Shown here in pieces: positions 16,909-26,900 of a stretch of 64,000 nt of DNA. This DNA is from JACMLD01 sp039919885 (GTDB lineage Bacteria; Bacteroidota; Bacteroidia; Chitinophagales; Chitinophagaceae). Positions within the stretch are counted from its first letter, which is position 1. Every line of letters starts with the position of its first letter. The notes beneath the pieces were generated by a model. It was given only the letters and a program-made list of their open reading frames with translations, had not been told where the DNA came from and ran no database searches. The translations under genes and the position numbers were made by a program. The DNA lies in the NCBI GenBank assembly GCA_039919885.1, contig JBDSEV010000067.1:1-64000 (forward strand), read 5' to 3'.

Positions 16909-18657
16909 ATGACTAAGATTTTACTATTATTATCAATACTTATTTCGCAACAGGCCAGTGCACAGCAAAGCACTTATTGCAACCCGATCAATATAGATTA
17001 TGGTTACACGCCCATTCCTAATTTCAGCGAATGGGGCCGGCACCGCGCTACTGCCGACCCTGTAATTGTAAATTATAAAGGTGATTACTATTTATTTTCT
17101 ACTAACCAGTGGGGCTATTGGTGGAGCCGTGATATGATCAAGTGGACGTTTATCGCAAAGAAATTTCTTCGTCCGTGGAATGCAGGGGTATACGATGAAC
17201 TTTGTGCGCCCGCCGTAGGCACTATAGGCGATACCATGCTGGTATTTGGCTCTACTTATACAAGCAAATTCACGGTTTGGATGAGCACCAATCCCAAAGC
17301 AAATGAATGGAAGCCGCTGGTCGATTCCTTTTCAATTGGTGGATGGGATCCCGCATTTTTTACCGACGACGATGGTAAATTTTATATGTACAACGGAAGC
17401 AGTAACCGTTATCCGCTGTACGGCATAGAATTGAACCGCACCAGCCTGCAACCGGTTGGCACAAGAAAAGAAATGTATTTGCTGGAGCCAGACCGGTACG
17501 GCTGGCAACGCTTCGGCGAGTACATGGACAATACCTTTCTTGACCCGTTTATTGAAGGTGCCTGGATGACCAAACACAATGGAAAATATTACCTGCAATA
17601 CGGTGCGCCAGGTACAGAATTCAGCGGGTATGCAGATGGCGTGATTGCCGGAACCGGTCCCCTGGGTCCGTTTACGCCGCAGTCTGACCCGCTCAGTTTC
17701 AAAGCGGGTGGTTTTGCACGCGGCGCAGGGCATGGCGCTACATTTACCGACAACCAGCACAATTACTGGCATACCAGCAGCATCATTGTTACTGTAAAAA
17801 ATACTTTCGAACGACGGCTGGGTATATGGCCGGCAGGGTTCGACAAGGATGATGTGATGTATTGCAACACGGCGTTTGGCGATTATCCGCATTACGGTCC
17901 GCAACAGGCATCAACTTCCTCTTTTACTGCCGGTGCCTTCACCGGGTGGATGCTGTTAAATTATAACAAACCGGTGCAGGTATCGTCTACCCTTGCCAGT
18001 TATGCAGCCAATTACGCGGTGGATGAAAATATAAAAACTTATTGGAGTGCTGCTACGGCGGGAAAAGGCGAATGGATTCAAACCGATTTGGGAAAGTTGT
18101 CGGCCGTGCGGGCTATACAAATTAATTATGCAGACCAGGACGTAGACAGCAACCGGCTGGGCAAATGGCCGGGCCAATACCACCAGTACAAGCTGTACGC
18201 ATCCGCTGATGGAAAAAAATGGACCGTCCTGGTGGATAAAAGTAACAACAAAACCGACATTCCGCATGAGTACGTGGAGCTGGCAGCACCTGCGCAGGCA
18301 CGTTACATCCGGCTAGAAAATATTCATATGCCTACCGGCAAATTTGCCATCAGCGGGCTGCGGGTATTTGGCAACGGCAATGGCGCAAAACCGGATACCG
18401 TAAAACAATTTTTTGTATTAAGAACGGAGAAAGACAAACGCAGCGCGTATATCAAATGGAGCCCGGTTGACAATGCATTTGCATTCAATATTTATTACGG
18501 TACCGCGCCTGATAAACTGTACAATTGTATTATGGTACTCAGTGTAAATGAGTATTGGTTTAAAGCGATGGACAACCAGCGGCCTTATTACTTTACCATT
18601 GAAGCCGTAAATGAAAACGGGGTATCTGCAAAAACCAAACTGGTTAAAGTTGAATGA
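16909..18657 (+). CDS. GH43-type glycosyl hydrolase with discoidin (CBM32-like) domain
   Basis: A 582-residue secreted enzyme. The signal peptide ends near residue 19 (QASAQ). The five-bladed propeller (about 20-335) has the three acidic residues expected in GH43: Asp50 in TADPVIV, Asp147 in GWDPAFFTDDDG and Glu216 in PFIEGAWM. A F5/8 type C (discoidin) domain follows at about 355-485, then a fibronectin-III-like tail (about 490-582). GH43 enzymes usually remove arabinose, xylose or galactose side groups; the subfamily is not one I can name. Position between the GMC oxidoreductase and an SGNH hydrolase places it in the same glycan locus. Confidence 0.85.
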   Translation: MTKILLLLSILISQQASAQQSTYCNPINIDYGYTPIPNFSEWGRHRATADPVIVNYKGDYYLFSTNQWGYWWSRDMIKWTFIAKKFLRPWNAGVYDELCAPAVGTIGDTMLVFGSTYTSKFTVWMSTNPKANEWKPLVDSFSIGGWDPAFFTDDDGKFYMYNGSSNRYPLYGIELNRTSLQPVGTRKEMYLLEPDRYGWQRFGEYMDNTFLDPFIEGAWMTKHNGKYYLQYGAPGTEFSGYADGVIAGTGPLGPFTPQSDPLSFKAGGFARGAGHGATFTDNQHNYWHTSSIIVTVKNTFERRLGIWPAGFDKDDVMYCNTAFGDYPHYGPQQASTSSFTAGAFTGWMLLNYNKPVQVSSTLASYAANYAVDENIKTYWSAATAGKGEWIQTDLGKLSAVRAIQINYADQDVDSNRLGKWPGQYHQYKLYASADGKKWTVLVDKSNNKTDIPHEYVELAAPAQARYIRLENIHMPTGKFAISGLRVFGNGNGAKPDTVKQFFVLRTEKDKRSAYIKWSPVDNAFAFNIYYGTAPDKLYNCIMVLSVNEYWFKAMDNQRPYYFTIEAVNENGVSAKTKLVKVE

Positions 18658-18755
18658 ATGATGCGGTATAGGCTGAATGCCGCAGTAAATAATACAACGA
18701 ATTAGTTATCTTCAGTGCACTTAGAAAAAAGCGTGTTTACAATAAAACGATTGAT

Positions 18756-19424
18756 ATGAAAAATATGCGTAGACGTATCTGTACCATCCTGGTTTTTGTA
18801 CTTGCCTTTACGGGAAGCTATGCGCAGGATATGCCCTTCTATAAGGAAATCCAGGCATTTAAACAAAAGGATGCAGCAGCGATGCCGCCTAAAAATGCCA
18901 TTTTATTTACCGGTAGTTCTTCCTTTACCAAATGGACCGATGTACAGGACTATTTCCCCGGTTACCCAATCATCAACCGGGGTTTCGGGGGTTCATCTTT
19001 ACCAGATGTAATACGCTATGCCAACGATGTCATATTTCCTTACCAGCCCAAACAGGTGGTCATTTACTGTGGTGAAAATGATCTGGCGGCTTCAGATACG
19101 GTAACTGCGGAAACTGTAGTTCAACGGGTGAAAACGTTGGTGGGTATGATAAGGTCGAAACTGGGCGATACGCCCGTTTTGTTTGTTTCGCTTAAACCAA
19201 GTCCGAGCCGTAGCCGCCTTTTTCCAAAAATGCAGGCCGCCAATGCAGCCATCAAAACATTCCTGGGGGCTGATAAACACGCCGTTTTTGCTGATGTGTA
19301 TACTAAGATGCTGGACAAGGATGGTGAACCGATGAAAGACATTTTTCTTGCGGATAGCCTGCACATGAACGCGAAGGGCTATGCAATCTGGCAAAAAGTG
19401 CTGGCGCCTTTGCTCATTAAATAA
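18756..19424 (+). CDS. Secreted SGNH/GDSL-family hydrolase (probable carbohydrate esterase)
   Basis: A 222-residue exported protein with a signal peptide ending near SYAQ (residue 24). The four SGNH blocks are visible: block I FTGSSSFTKW with the likely nucleophile Ser55, block II GFGGSSL, block III GEND (YCGENDLA), and block V DSLHMNAKGY with the Asp-x-x-His pair. In glycan loci such enzymes commonly remove acetyl groups from sugars, but lipase or platelet-activating-factor acetylhydrolase-like activity is also compatible. It is the last gene of the plus-strand locus, 98 bases after GH43, and is followed by a weak hairpin with a T run. Confidence 0.85.
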   Translation: MKNMRRRICTILVFVLAFTGSYAQDMPFYKEIQAFKQKDAAAMPPKNAILFTGSSSFTKWTDVQDYFPGYPIINRGFGGSSLPDVIRYANDVIFPYQPKQVVIYCGENDLAASDTVTAETVVQRVKTLVGMIRSKLGDTPVLFVSLKPSPSRSRLFPKMQAANAAIKTFLGADKHAVFADVYTKMLDKDGEPMKDIFLADSLHMNAKGYAIWQKVLAPLLIK

Positions 19425-19428
19425 CTGT

Positions 19429-19473
19429 GGCCGCAAAACAGCTAAAGTTAGGTAAGCGGTATTTTTTTCAACC
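19429..19473 (+). terminator. Weak candidate terminator of the glycan locus
   Basis: CCGC and GCGG can pair around a loop containing a small CTAA/TTAG hairpin, followed by TATTTTTTTC. The stem is short, so the call rests mainly on the T run and the position just after the SGNH stop. Confidence 0.35.
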
Positions 19474-19497
19474 CGCCGGCCCGGCCATAAAAACAAA

Positions 19498-19517
19498 GAC
19501 CCCACCGGGGTGGGGCC
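19498..19517 (-). terminator. Hairpin with T-rich tail on the minus strand
   Basis: CCCCAC (19500-19505) pairs with GTGGGG (19510-19515) around a 4-base loop. On the minus strand the stem is followed by TCTTTGTTTTTATGG, whereas the plus side lacks T residues. It would end a minus-strand transcript, consistent with the small reading frame at 19580-19747. Confidence 0.5.
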
Positions 19518-19579
19518 ATAGCACATACATTTTGTGGTTTCAGAGGTAAGTGCTAGTCTGCTAAAAAGTTTTATGATGC

Positions 19580-19747
19580 TTATTTTGGCCTGCGCGCATA
19601 ATCAGGCCGATGCTGAATAGGCGATTGTCCCATAATAATTATACTGAACAGGAATTTTGCAAATCGACTCAGGTTTGAAGAGGGCCGGTACACACTTTTG
19701 TGAATCATGGTTTTGTGCACGGCGTAGTACATATTGTTTCTTTCCAT
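19580..19747 (-). CDS. Possible small protein, 55 residues
   Basis: A minus-strand frame of 55 codons runs from ATG at 19747 to TAA at 19580. The product starts MERNNMYYAVHKTMIHKSVY, has a short hydrophobic patch (about residues 29-41) and ends in a basic, Pro- and Arg-containing tail (HRPDYARRPK). I do not recognise the family. Support is indirect: it is the only sensible frame in a 470-base gap, it is divergent from the next gene, and a hairpin with a minus-strand T tract lies about 65 bases downstream. It could still be a chance frame. Confidence 0.4.
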   Translation of the reverse strand: MERNNMYYAVHKTMIHKSVYRPSSNLSRFAKFLFSIIIMGQSPIQHRPDYARRPK

Positions 19748-19894
19748 GTGATATTGGCTTGGTTTAATGATGAAAGACGTAAAGTTAACGCAGGCAGGCG
19801 ACTAATATTGTGTACTTGTATATCTACCCAGTAGTTTTTCTATTTCTTAACAAGTTTTTAGTAGGTATCTTGTTACTAATCAATCCAACCCTAT

Positions 19895-20461
19895 ATGAAA
19901 AGCAGCATTCCGTTGTTACTCATCCTGTTTTGCGGCGCCGGAAGTATGGCGCAGGGCGTTTTCCGTAACCAGACCAACGCCGCGCTTGAAAAGGTAGTCC
20001 AGGATTATCCCACCCACTTTAAAAATATAAGGGGTGAGTTGGTTTCGTCGGGCCAGCAGTCTGCAGAATACAAATCGATTATTGGTATCCCCGGCGCGGT
20101 TTCCACTACCATTACACAATCCGGTGTGGCGCAACAGCAATTGGTATCCTGGCAATCTATTGTCTACTCGGGTAATGAATTTGAGCTGGCAAAAAATCGC
20201 TTTGGAGAATTATTCAACGAGATAAAAAACACGATTATAAAACCGGCAGGCGAAAAAGCGGTGATTGTAAATGGCATGTATACTGAGCCTTCGCCAGACA
20301 AAAGTTACACGACCATCCAGTTTGATCTGCTGCCAGCGAGCGGTTCAATGCAAAGATTGAACATAGACCTGGCACTCAAAAAAAGCGGTGCCCAATGGAA
20401 AATTATACTCAGCGTATACGATAAGGAAAGGAACGAGGCTACAACCATCGTTGTTAAATAA
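19895..20461 (+). CDS. Secreted protein of unknown function
   Basis: A 188-residue protein with a clear signal peptide (about 1-19, ending SMAQ) and no membrane helix or lipobox afterwards. The mature part is predicted to mix alpha and beta structure, with an N-terminal helix (NAALEKVVQDYPTHFKNIRG) and beta-rich middle and C-terminal parts ending ITLS-like (KIILSVYDKERNEATTIVVK). I recognise no domain or catalytic motif; such proteins are annotated as hypothetical in this family of bacteria. It stands alone between the glycan locus and the minus-strand trehalase cluster, and its role is not predictable from context. Confidence 0.75.
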   Translation: MKSSIPLLLILFCGAGSMAQGVFRNQTNAALEKVVQDYPTHFKNIRGELVSSGQQSAEYKSIIGIPGAVSTTITQSGVAQQQLVSWQSIVYSGNEFELAKNRFGELFNEIKNTIIKPAGEKAVIVNGMYTEPSPDKSYTTIQFDLLPASGSMQRLNIDLALKKSGAQWKIILSVYDKERNEATTIVVK

Positions 20462-20586
20462 AGAAAGCAATACCACTGCATTGCATTTGATTGCAAACGC
20501 TCGAAGTTTTTATCATAAAAGAAAATCCACGGCATTGAAAGGTACGATGCAGCACCGGCGGCACCATTGGGTTTTTCGCATAAAAA

Positions 20587-20609
20587 AACCCGGACGATAA
20601 GCCCGGGTT
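20587..20609. terminator. Bidirectional terminator hairpin
   Basis: AACCCGG (20587-20593) and CCGGGTT (20603-20609) form a 7-bp stem. On the minus strand it is followed by a T7 run, so it ends the small membrane-protein gene. It could also stop plus-strand transcription from the gene ending at 20461. Confidence 0.7.
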
Positions 20610-20631
20610 GTACAAATGATTGTGCGTTATT

Positions 20632-20910
20632 TTATATTGTTCTTATTCCGGTGCTGGTTTTCCTGCTGGCAAAATACTGCATCACCCACATGATAGTAAA
20701 TGTGGGAATGAAATCGGTGCCGGGAATAATCTCTTCCGTAAAATTAAACAACGCCCCTTTCCAGCTGCCGAAGGTTGCGTAAAAAATAATGGCCGAAAGA
20801 GGTGCAAATACAATATCTCCCAGTTCGCCCAGGCCCGGAATGGCATAAGTGACAAAACCCAATGCATCCATAATGATGCAAAAAGCCAAAGAAGGTGATT
20901 GTTTTTTCAT
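20632..20910 (-). CDS. Small membrane protein of unknown function
   Basis: A 92-residue hydrophobic protein with two to three predicted membrane segments (about 8-27, 30-52 and 65-82) and a basic C-terminal tail (ASRKTSTGIRTI). Pro and Gly residues break the helices (YAIPGLGELGD). It resembles small conserved Bacteroidota membrane proteins with no assigned role. It lies 125 bases downstream of trehalase on the same strand and is followed by a good terminator, so it may be the last gene of the trehalase unit, though a separate promoter is possible. Confidence 0.7.
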   Translation of the reverse strand: MKKQSPSLAFCIIMDALGFVTYAIPGLGELGDIVFAPLSAIIFYATFGSWKGALFNFTEEIIPGTDFIPTFTIMWVMQYFASRKTSTGIRTI

Positions 20911-21035
20911 CGCTTGAATAAATTTATATTATTCAATCAAACTACGCACCAGATTTTGCGACTGTAATAATGACGGATTGAGAGATTGTTCAGGCGCTCC
21001 GGTATTAAAACACTTACTGTTACCAGGTAACATAT

Positions 21036-22529
21036 TTATAGCTCCTGACTAAACTTTAAGTAGACCCCGTTGGTCCATCCAAACCCATCCTGATTGGGAT
21101 ACTCACCACCGCTTGCTTTGCTGGCGGTATCGGTTACATCATATTTTTCCATCATTTTACCGGAGCTTGCATATACTTTTTCGTTTGCCCGCATCCAGCG
21201 GGTTTTAATTTGACCTGCCAGCTCATGGTGCCCGAAATTTTTTATGCCTTTGTACGCCATCCACTGCAGGGGTGCCCATCCGTTCGGCCAATCCCATTGC
21301 TGGCCAGTCTGCTGCAAGGTGGTAACCAGGCCACCCTGTTGCAAAAATTGTTCTTCTATTGTCCCGGCAACAGCAGCAGCCTGTTGGGGATCAGCTACTA
21401 AAAAAAACAAAGGGTAAGCGGCAGCCAGCGTGTACTGAATGCTTTGTTTTTGTGCAATGAAATGATAGTCGAAATAGAATTTCTTGTTTTCGTTCCAGCA
21501 ATATTGTTGTATGGCGGTTTTCCGGTTGGTGATTTTTTGATCGAACGCGGCGGTAAGAGTGGTTTCCCCGGTAATGGTATAAATTTTTTGCAGGACTTCT
21601 TCGGTACGCAGCAACAGGCAATTTAGATCTACCGGGATCAAATGCGCAGCTTCAATGGTTGACATATTTTGGCCATCCGCAAACCACCGGCTGCTAAAAT
21701 CCCAACCAGACGTGCACGCTGCGCGGATGTGCCGGTGCGCCTGCGTGGTATCGGCGGCCTGCCTTGCGGCGTTGCTGTCTTCCCGGTAGGCTTCCGCCCT
21801 CGGCGTATCCTTGTCGTCCCAATAACGGTTAAGCAGGGTGCCATCCGGTAAGCGCACTACATACCGATGCGCATTTCCCGGTGCGGTAACTGCTTCCCCC
21901 TCCATCCAGCATGCATATTCTTTTTCTAACTGCGGCCGGTATTTAAGCAGCGTGTCCGCACCTTTTTCTTCTGCCAGTAGTTCCACCATGAGTGTAAAAA
22001 AAGGTGGTTGAGAACGGCTGAGGTAATAAGTCCTGTTTCCGTTCGGAATAAAACCAAACGTATCTATCAGGTATGCAAAATTGTCTGTCATGTGCTGCAT
22101 GAGATCTACGCGGTTGCTTACCTGCAGACCAAGCATGGTAAAATAACTGTCCCAGTAATATATTTCCCTGAATCGGCCACCGGGTACCACGTATGGATTT
22201 GGAAGCGGAATTAATGTGCCTCCTTGTGCAGTATCCGGGTGCCGGGTTAGTTCGTTCCACAGTTGCTCCAGGTGTTGGAGGATGGGCTTGTTGCCCGATT
22301 GATAGGTACTGGTAACTGCCATGGGCAAAATAAAATGCGTGGCAACGAATTCTTTCAAATCAAAATCAACCTGCACCTTTTCTTTTTCATAGGCCTTTGT
22401 TATGGCAGCAGGATCGCCCCGGGGTATGCAATCCACAAAAAATTTAGAATCGGAAAAGACCTTTTGCTGCTGTACATGCTGGTACAATTCGCCCAGTGTC
22501 TCAATAAAAAATATGTCGGGTTGCGCCAT
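21036..22529 (-). CDS. Trehalase (GH37)
   Basis: A 497-residue alpha,alpha-trehalase that hydrolyses trehalose to two glucoses. Both family signatures are present: PGGRFREIYYWDSY at 116-129 and QWDWPNGWAP at 411-420. The likely catalytic acid is Asp277 in SGWDFSSRW, and the C-terminal GGEYPNQDGFGWTNGVYL is the conserved active-site end. There is no signal peptide, so the enzyme is predicted to be cytoplasmic, which fits import of intact trehalose. The MFS transporter gene lies 25 bases upstream on the same strand and is probably co-transcribed. Length is normal for the family. Confidence 0.95.
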   Translation of the reverse strand: MAQPDIFFIETLGELYQHVQQQKVFSDSKFFVDCIPRGDPAAITKAYEKEKVQVDFDLKEFVATHFILPMAVTSTYQSGNKPILQHLEQLWNELTRHPDTAQGGTLIPLPNPYVVPGGRFREIYYWDSYFTMLGLQVSNRVDLMQHMTDNFAYLIDTFGFIPNGNRTYYLSRSQPPFFTLMVELLAEEKGADTLLKYRPQLEKEYACWMEGEAVTAPGNAHRYVVRLPDGTLLNRYWDDKDTPRAEAYREDSNAARQAADTTQAHRHIRAACTSGWDFSSRWFADGQNMSTIEAAHLIPVDLNCLLLRTEEVLQKIYTITGETTLTAAFDQKITNRKTAIQQYCWNENKKFYFDYHFIAQKQSIQYTLAAAYPLFFLVADPQQAAAVAGTIEEQFLQQGGLVTTLQQTGQQWDWPNGWAPLQWMAYKGIKNFGHHELAGQIKTRWMRANEKVYASSGKMMEKYDVTDTASKASGGEYPNQDGFGWTNGVYLKFSQEL

Positions 22530-22554
22530 AAATACTAAATAAGCGGGTGGAAAA

Positions 22555-23796
22555 TCAGGCAGTTACCATAGCCCTTGACTGCAGTCTTCTGAACATGAAT
22601 AAACACAGTATCAGTATTGCAATAGGTATCAGCGAAAAATAAAATGCCTGCTGGCCGCCGGTTTTATCTGCATCAAATACGGCACCCATAATAAGCGAAC
22701 CGGTAGTGCCGCCCAATGCGGAAAATATAATTATCAATCCTGACATCATCCCGTGTTTGGGCCTGGGCAAAGAAGTGAGAATGGCAGAATTAATGGACGG
22801 GTATACCGGCGCCAGGAAAATACCAATCAAAGGAAACATAAAAGCCGCCAGTGGCGCATCACCCCAGCCGGTATAGGTTTTACCTACTGAATCTTTTGCC
22901 AATGGCAATGCAATACAAATTAATACGGCGGCTAACACCAGGCAGCTTACAAGAACCGAAAACCAGTTAAACCGTTTTAATAACAGGCCCGCAAGAAAAC
23001 GTCCAACGGCCGTAGATCCGGCAAGTATACTACTCATCTGTATGCTCAGGGCCGCGGGTAGCATCAGCACTTTATTATTAAAAGTGGGAAGGAAATTTTG
23101 TATGCTTTGTTCTATCAGTACATAAAAAAATGCCGATGCAATAAATGCCAGCACAATGGGTTTGAACATCAACGAAAACATTTCACCAAATTCTGCTGCC
23201 AACGGTTTGCTTTCCGATTTAGCTGAAGACTCATCCAGTTCGGCGCCAGCCAATAAAACAACCGCCAATATTGAAAGGCCGCCGAGCAGGTAAAAAGCAT
23301 TTAACCAGGCTGTAGATTGTGGATTGGCATTGTCTACAAAAGAGCTGAAGTAAAAGTATAAGGTAAGGTTACCAATCATAAAGAATGACTCAATAAAGTT
23401 CATCAGGCTAATGTGTTCTTTAGCATCTTTGGTGATAATGCCGATGATACTATATACCGACATTTTGATGAGTGCGAAACAGGATCCTATTGCCACGAAC
23501 AATAATTTTACCGCTAAAAATCCAGGTGTATTGGGAATTATAAAACATACAATGGCAATAATGCCCAGCGATGCCATCATTGCTTTTTTGTAGCCGAACC
23601 GGGTGATGTAAGAAGAAACCAAAAAAGATACCAGGGCAATGCTCAGGTCTTTGCAGGGATCTATCCAGGAAGCAGCACTCTTGGAAACGCCGAAACTGTT
23701 TTGCACATTTAAAATGGCTACCCCGGAGCTGTTGAGGAGAATAGCAAAAACATAGTAGTTAATAAACAGGGATAATTTTATTCTCCAATGTTGCAT
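22555..23796 (-). CDS. MFS transporter, probable trehalose importer
   Basis: A 413-residue major facilitator with about 12 membrane segments. A basic loop after the second segment (RFGYKKAMMASL) matches the MFS motif A position. A soluble, charged central loop (DESSAKSESKPLAAE, about residues 194-208) separates the two six-helix halves. The substrate is inferred only from the trehalase gene, whose start is 25 bases downstream; uptake of trehalose or another disaccharide is likely. The nearest upstream gene on the same strand is the hybrid sensor kinase, 198 bases away, so the transporter gene probably has its own promoter. Confidence 0.85.
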   Translation of the reverse strand: MQHWRIKLSLFINYYVFAILLNSSGVAILNVQNSFGVSKSAASWIDPCKDLSIALVSFLVSSYITRFGYKKAMMASLGIIAIVCFIIPNTPGFLAVKLLFVAIGSCFALIKMSVYSIIGIITKDAKEHISLMNFIESFFMIGNLTLYFYFSSFVDNANPQSTAWLNAFYLLGGLSILAVVLLAGAELDESSAKSESKPLAAEFGEMFSLMFKPIVLAFIASAFFYVLIEQSIQNFLPTFNNKVLMLPAALSIQMSSILAGSTAVGRFLAGLLLKRFNWFSVLVSCLVLAAVLICIALPLAKDSVGKTYTGWGDAPLAAFMFPLIGIFLAPVYPSINSAILTSLPRPKHGMMSGLIIIFSALGGTTGSLIMGAVFDADKTGGQQAFYFSLIPIAILILCLFMFRRLQSRAMVTA

Positions 23797-23958
23797 TCGT
23801 TAAATTTTAGGCAGCGTTTCTAATTTACCCGGTTAAAGGTAGATAGAATTTATTGCCATAAAGCGAAAGGAAAAACGGTTTTTTACAACGGCGCTATGGA
23901 ATGCCGGATGCGAACGACTGGGTGAGTACCAGGCAACAAACAGTATCTTTTGAAATCC

Positions 23959-23977
23959 GGGTTTGTATAAAAAACCC
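23959..23977 (-). terminator. Weak hairpin downstream of the hybrid kinase
   Basis: GGGTTT (23959-23964) pairs with AAACCC (23972-23977) around a 7-base loop. On the minus strand it follows the kinase stop by about 18 bases. No clear T run follows, so termination would be inefficient and read-through into the transporter gene is possible. Confidence 0.35.
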
Positions 23978-23994
23978 AGGCATTAATTTTTCAT

Positions 23995-26900
23995 TTAGGA
24001 AAGCCGGTGCGGTAAACCAGGCGCTCCTTCACCGGCGGAATTGGCCGCAGCAGCAAGGTATGTTTTCAGCACGTTTTCCAATTCTTCCAGTTTAAATGGT
24101 TTTGATATATAATCATTCATACCGGCGTCCATGCAACGGTCGCGGTCTTCCTTCATGGCATCTGCGGTAAGCGCTATCACCGGGATGTTACAAATTGGCG
24201 CAGGTAACAAACGAATTTGTGCAGTGGCAGCAAATCCATCCATCTCGGGCATATTAATATCCATGAACACCAGGTCGGGTGTATTGCCGGACAGCATTTC
24301 AATCGCTTCTTTTCCATTGGTTGCCTGTAATACATGCAACCCCATTTTTCCCAGCACTTCAGATATCAGCAGCATATTTACCGGTTCATCCTCCGCCACC
24401 AGAATAGTGGCGGCGTATTGCATTTTCTCTATCGTTGGCTTTTTTATTTGAATCGCTTCTTCTATAACTTGTTTGTTGAACAGTGCAGACAACATTCTAT
24501 CAAGTTCCTGCAGCTTTACCGGCTTGGAAAGCAGTTTAATGATGCCCCTCCTTTCGGCCTGGTAACCTTCCATATTTTTTTCCAGCGAAGATAGCATGAG
24601 CACTACGGGGTTGAATGCGGCGCCTGACTGCCCAGCTATCTGGTTTGCCAGCATCAGTCCGTCCATTTCCGGCATTTGGTAATCTGTAATAACCAGGTCA
24701 ATAGCAGGTTGGCTTTTATCCGGATTGTATAAGTACTGCAATGCTTCGGTTCCACTGGCGGCAAGGGTGCAGGTTATCTGCAGGTATTCAAAAATACCTT
24801 TCATCAGGTGCCGGTTGGTTTCATTGTCATCCACCACCAGAACATGGTTCAGCAAAGGCTTGCTGCCCGGTTTTATCAGCGGCTGCTCGTCAATTACTTC
24901 CATGGTCACTTGAAAAGTGAATGTACTGCCGCGTCCAATTTCACTGCTAACACTCAGCGTACCACCCATCAGTTCGGCAAGGCTTTTGGAAATAGTGAGC
25001 CCCAAACCGGTACCGCCATATTTACGGGTAGTAGACGAATCTGCTTGTGTAAAGCCTTCAAAAATTTTATTTACTTTTTCAGCAGCAATGCCGATGCCGG
25101 AATCTTTTACGTTAATGCTGATGCCAACTGACTGCTTGCCGTCGGTCTGCTTTTTAGCAATGGTTTGTTTTACTTCAATAAATATTTCACCTTTTTCTGT
25201 AAACTTAATGGCATTGCCCAAAAGATTTACCAGTATCTGGCGAATGCGAACGGAGTCGCCATTCATGACGGAGGGTAAACCGGGGTCTGACCAAAACAAC
25301 ACTTCGAGGTTTTTTTCATGCGCTTTTACATTCAGCAGGTCGATGGCCTCTTCTATAAGCTCGTTCAGTTGAAATGGCACGTGGTCAATAAATAATTTGC
25401 CTGCTTCAATTTTAGAAAAGTCAAGTATGTCATTGATGATACCGAGTAACCCATACGCTGATTTTTTTACATTCTGCAGGTATCCACGCTGTGCTTTTTG
25501 AAGGTCGGTGGTGAGCACCAGGTCCGTAAAACCAATAATGCCGTTCATTGGTGTACGCAACTCGTGGCTCATATTGGCCATAAACTCACTTTTGGCGCGA
25601 CTGGCTTTTTCTGCAATATCTTTTGCCTGTAAAATTTCTTGCTGCAGCGCACGTTGCTCTATGGCCGCTGCCAGTGTAGCTGCAAAGGAATGCAGTATGG
25701 TAAATTCAGTGGCCGTCCATTGCCTTTCGAATTTACATTCTTTGATAGCGATATGGCCCCACAAAAGATTTTTTACAATAATCGGGATCAATACAACGGA
25801 TTGCACTTTCTTTTTCTGGTAGTCTGTTTTCAAGGCTTCATCCTTGATCTCACTTGTTATCGAAGCATAAATTTCATTTTGTTTCAGGGTTTGCAAAACC
25901 CGCGAGTTAACTGAAAAGGGTGATGGACTAACGGGATAGTGAACTTGCTTGCCACCCGTTCCGGAAGTATTCCAGTAGGCCACTTGCTGCAACGTTAGGT
26001 TGTTGGCAGCATTGTATAAGTCTTTATACACACTGATAATATCTACTTGCATTTTTACCCCCAGTAAAAACACCCCTTCACCAATGGCTTCTTCAATATT
26101 TTTATTCCCTATCAACTGGTGGGTAGCTTCTGATACAGCCTGCAGCAGCTGATCTTTTTTCCGTAAGCTGCCTTCCACTTGCTTGAGCCCTGTAATATTG
26201 TGGGAAAAGCCAAGCAGGCCCCAAATTTTTCCTTTTTCATCGTACAGCGGCACCTTGGTGGTACTGAAATAATTTAATTCGCCATTGTGAATATTAACTT
26301 CTTCGGGCACGTATTTCGCCGTGCCTGTTTTAATTACTTCATCATCATCTGCCCAGAAGCCACGCACATTGTTTTGCGGGTCGCCTTTTACCACGCTGTG
26401 GGCAAAACCAAGTTCAATATCATTTTTGCCGATCATCTGCTCAGGCGTTAATTGCAGTGAGCTGGCGTAAGCTTTATTTGCCATTAAGAAACGATGGCTG
26501 CTGTCTTTAATAAAAATCCAGTCCGGCGTAGCATTTATCACTGTCTTCAGCAGTTGTTCAGATTGCTTTACTTCTGCCAGCAGCAATTCTTTTTGTGCTT
26601 CAGCTTTTTTTACGTCGGTGATATTGTGCGCAAAGCCGAGTACGCCCCATATTTTACCTTCATTGTTTATCAACGGTGCTTTAACAATACTGAAATAATG
26701 CAAATCGCCGTCCATGTAGGCGGTCGCTTCTGGTATTTCGCGGGTGCAACCCGTATTAATCACATCATCATCATCCTGCCAGAAGCCGCGGATACCTTTT
26801 AAAAAATTTCCTTTTACCTGCTCTTGCGTAAACCCAAGTTCAATATCATCTTTCCCAATGATCTCGTTAGGGGTAAGGTGCACCAGGCTTGCATAGGCTT

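Larger units (their letters stand above)
19425..19894. other. 470-base intergenic region
   Basis: The stretch contains the two hairpins and the possible 55-codon gene listed separately. The remaining 147 bases before the gene at 19895 are AT-rich and presumably hold divergent promoters. No RNA gene or repeat is evident. Confidence 0.5.

Noticed and set aside
17332..17904. A 190-codon minus-strand frame opposite the GH43 gene
   Set aside because: The plus-strand gene has all GH43 acidic residues and a full domain order; the antisense frame shows no family motif.
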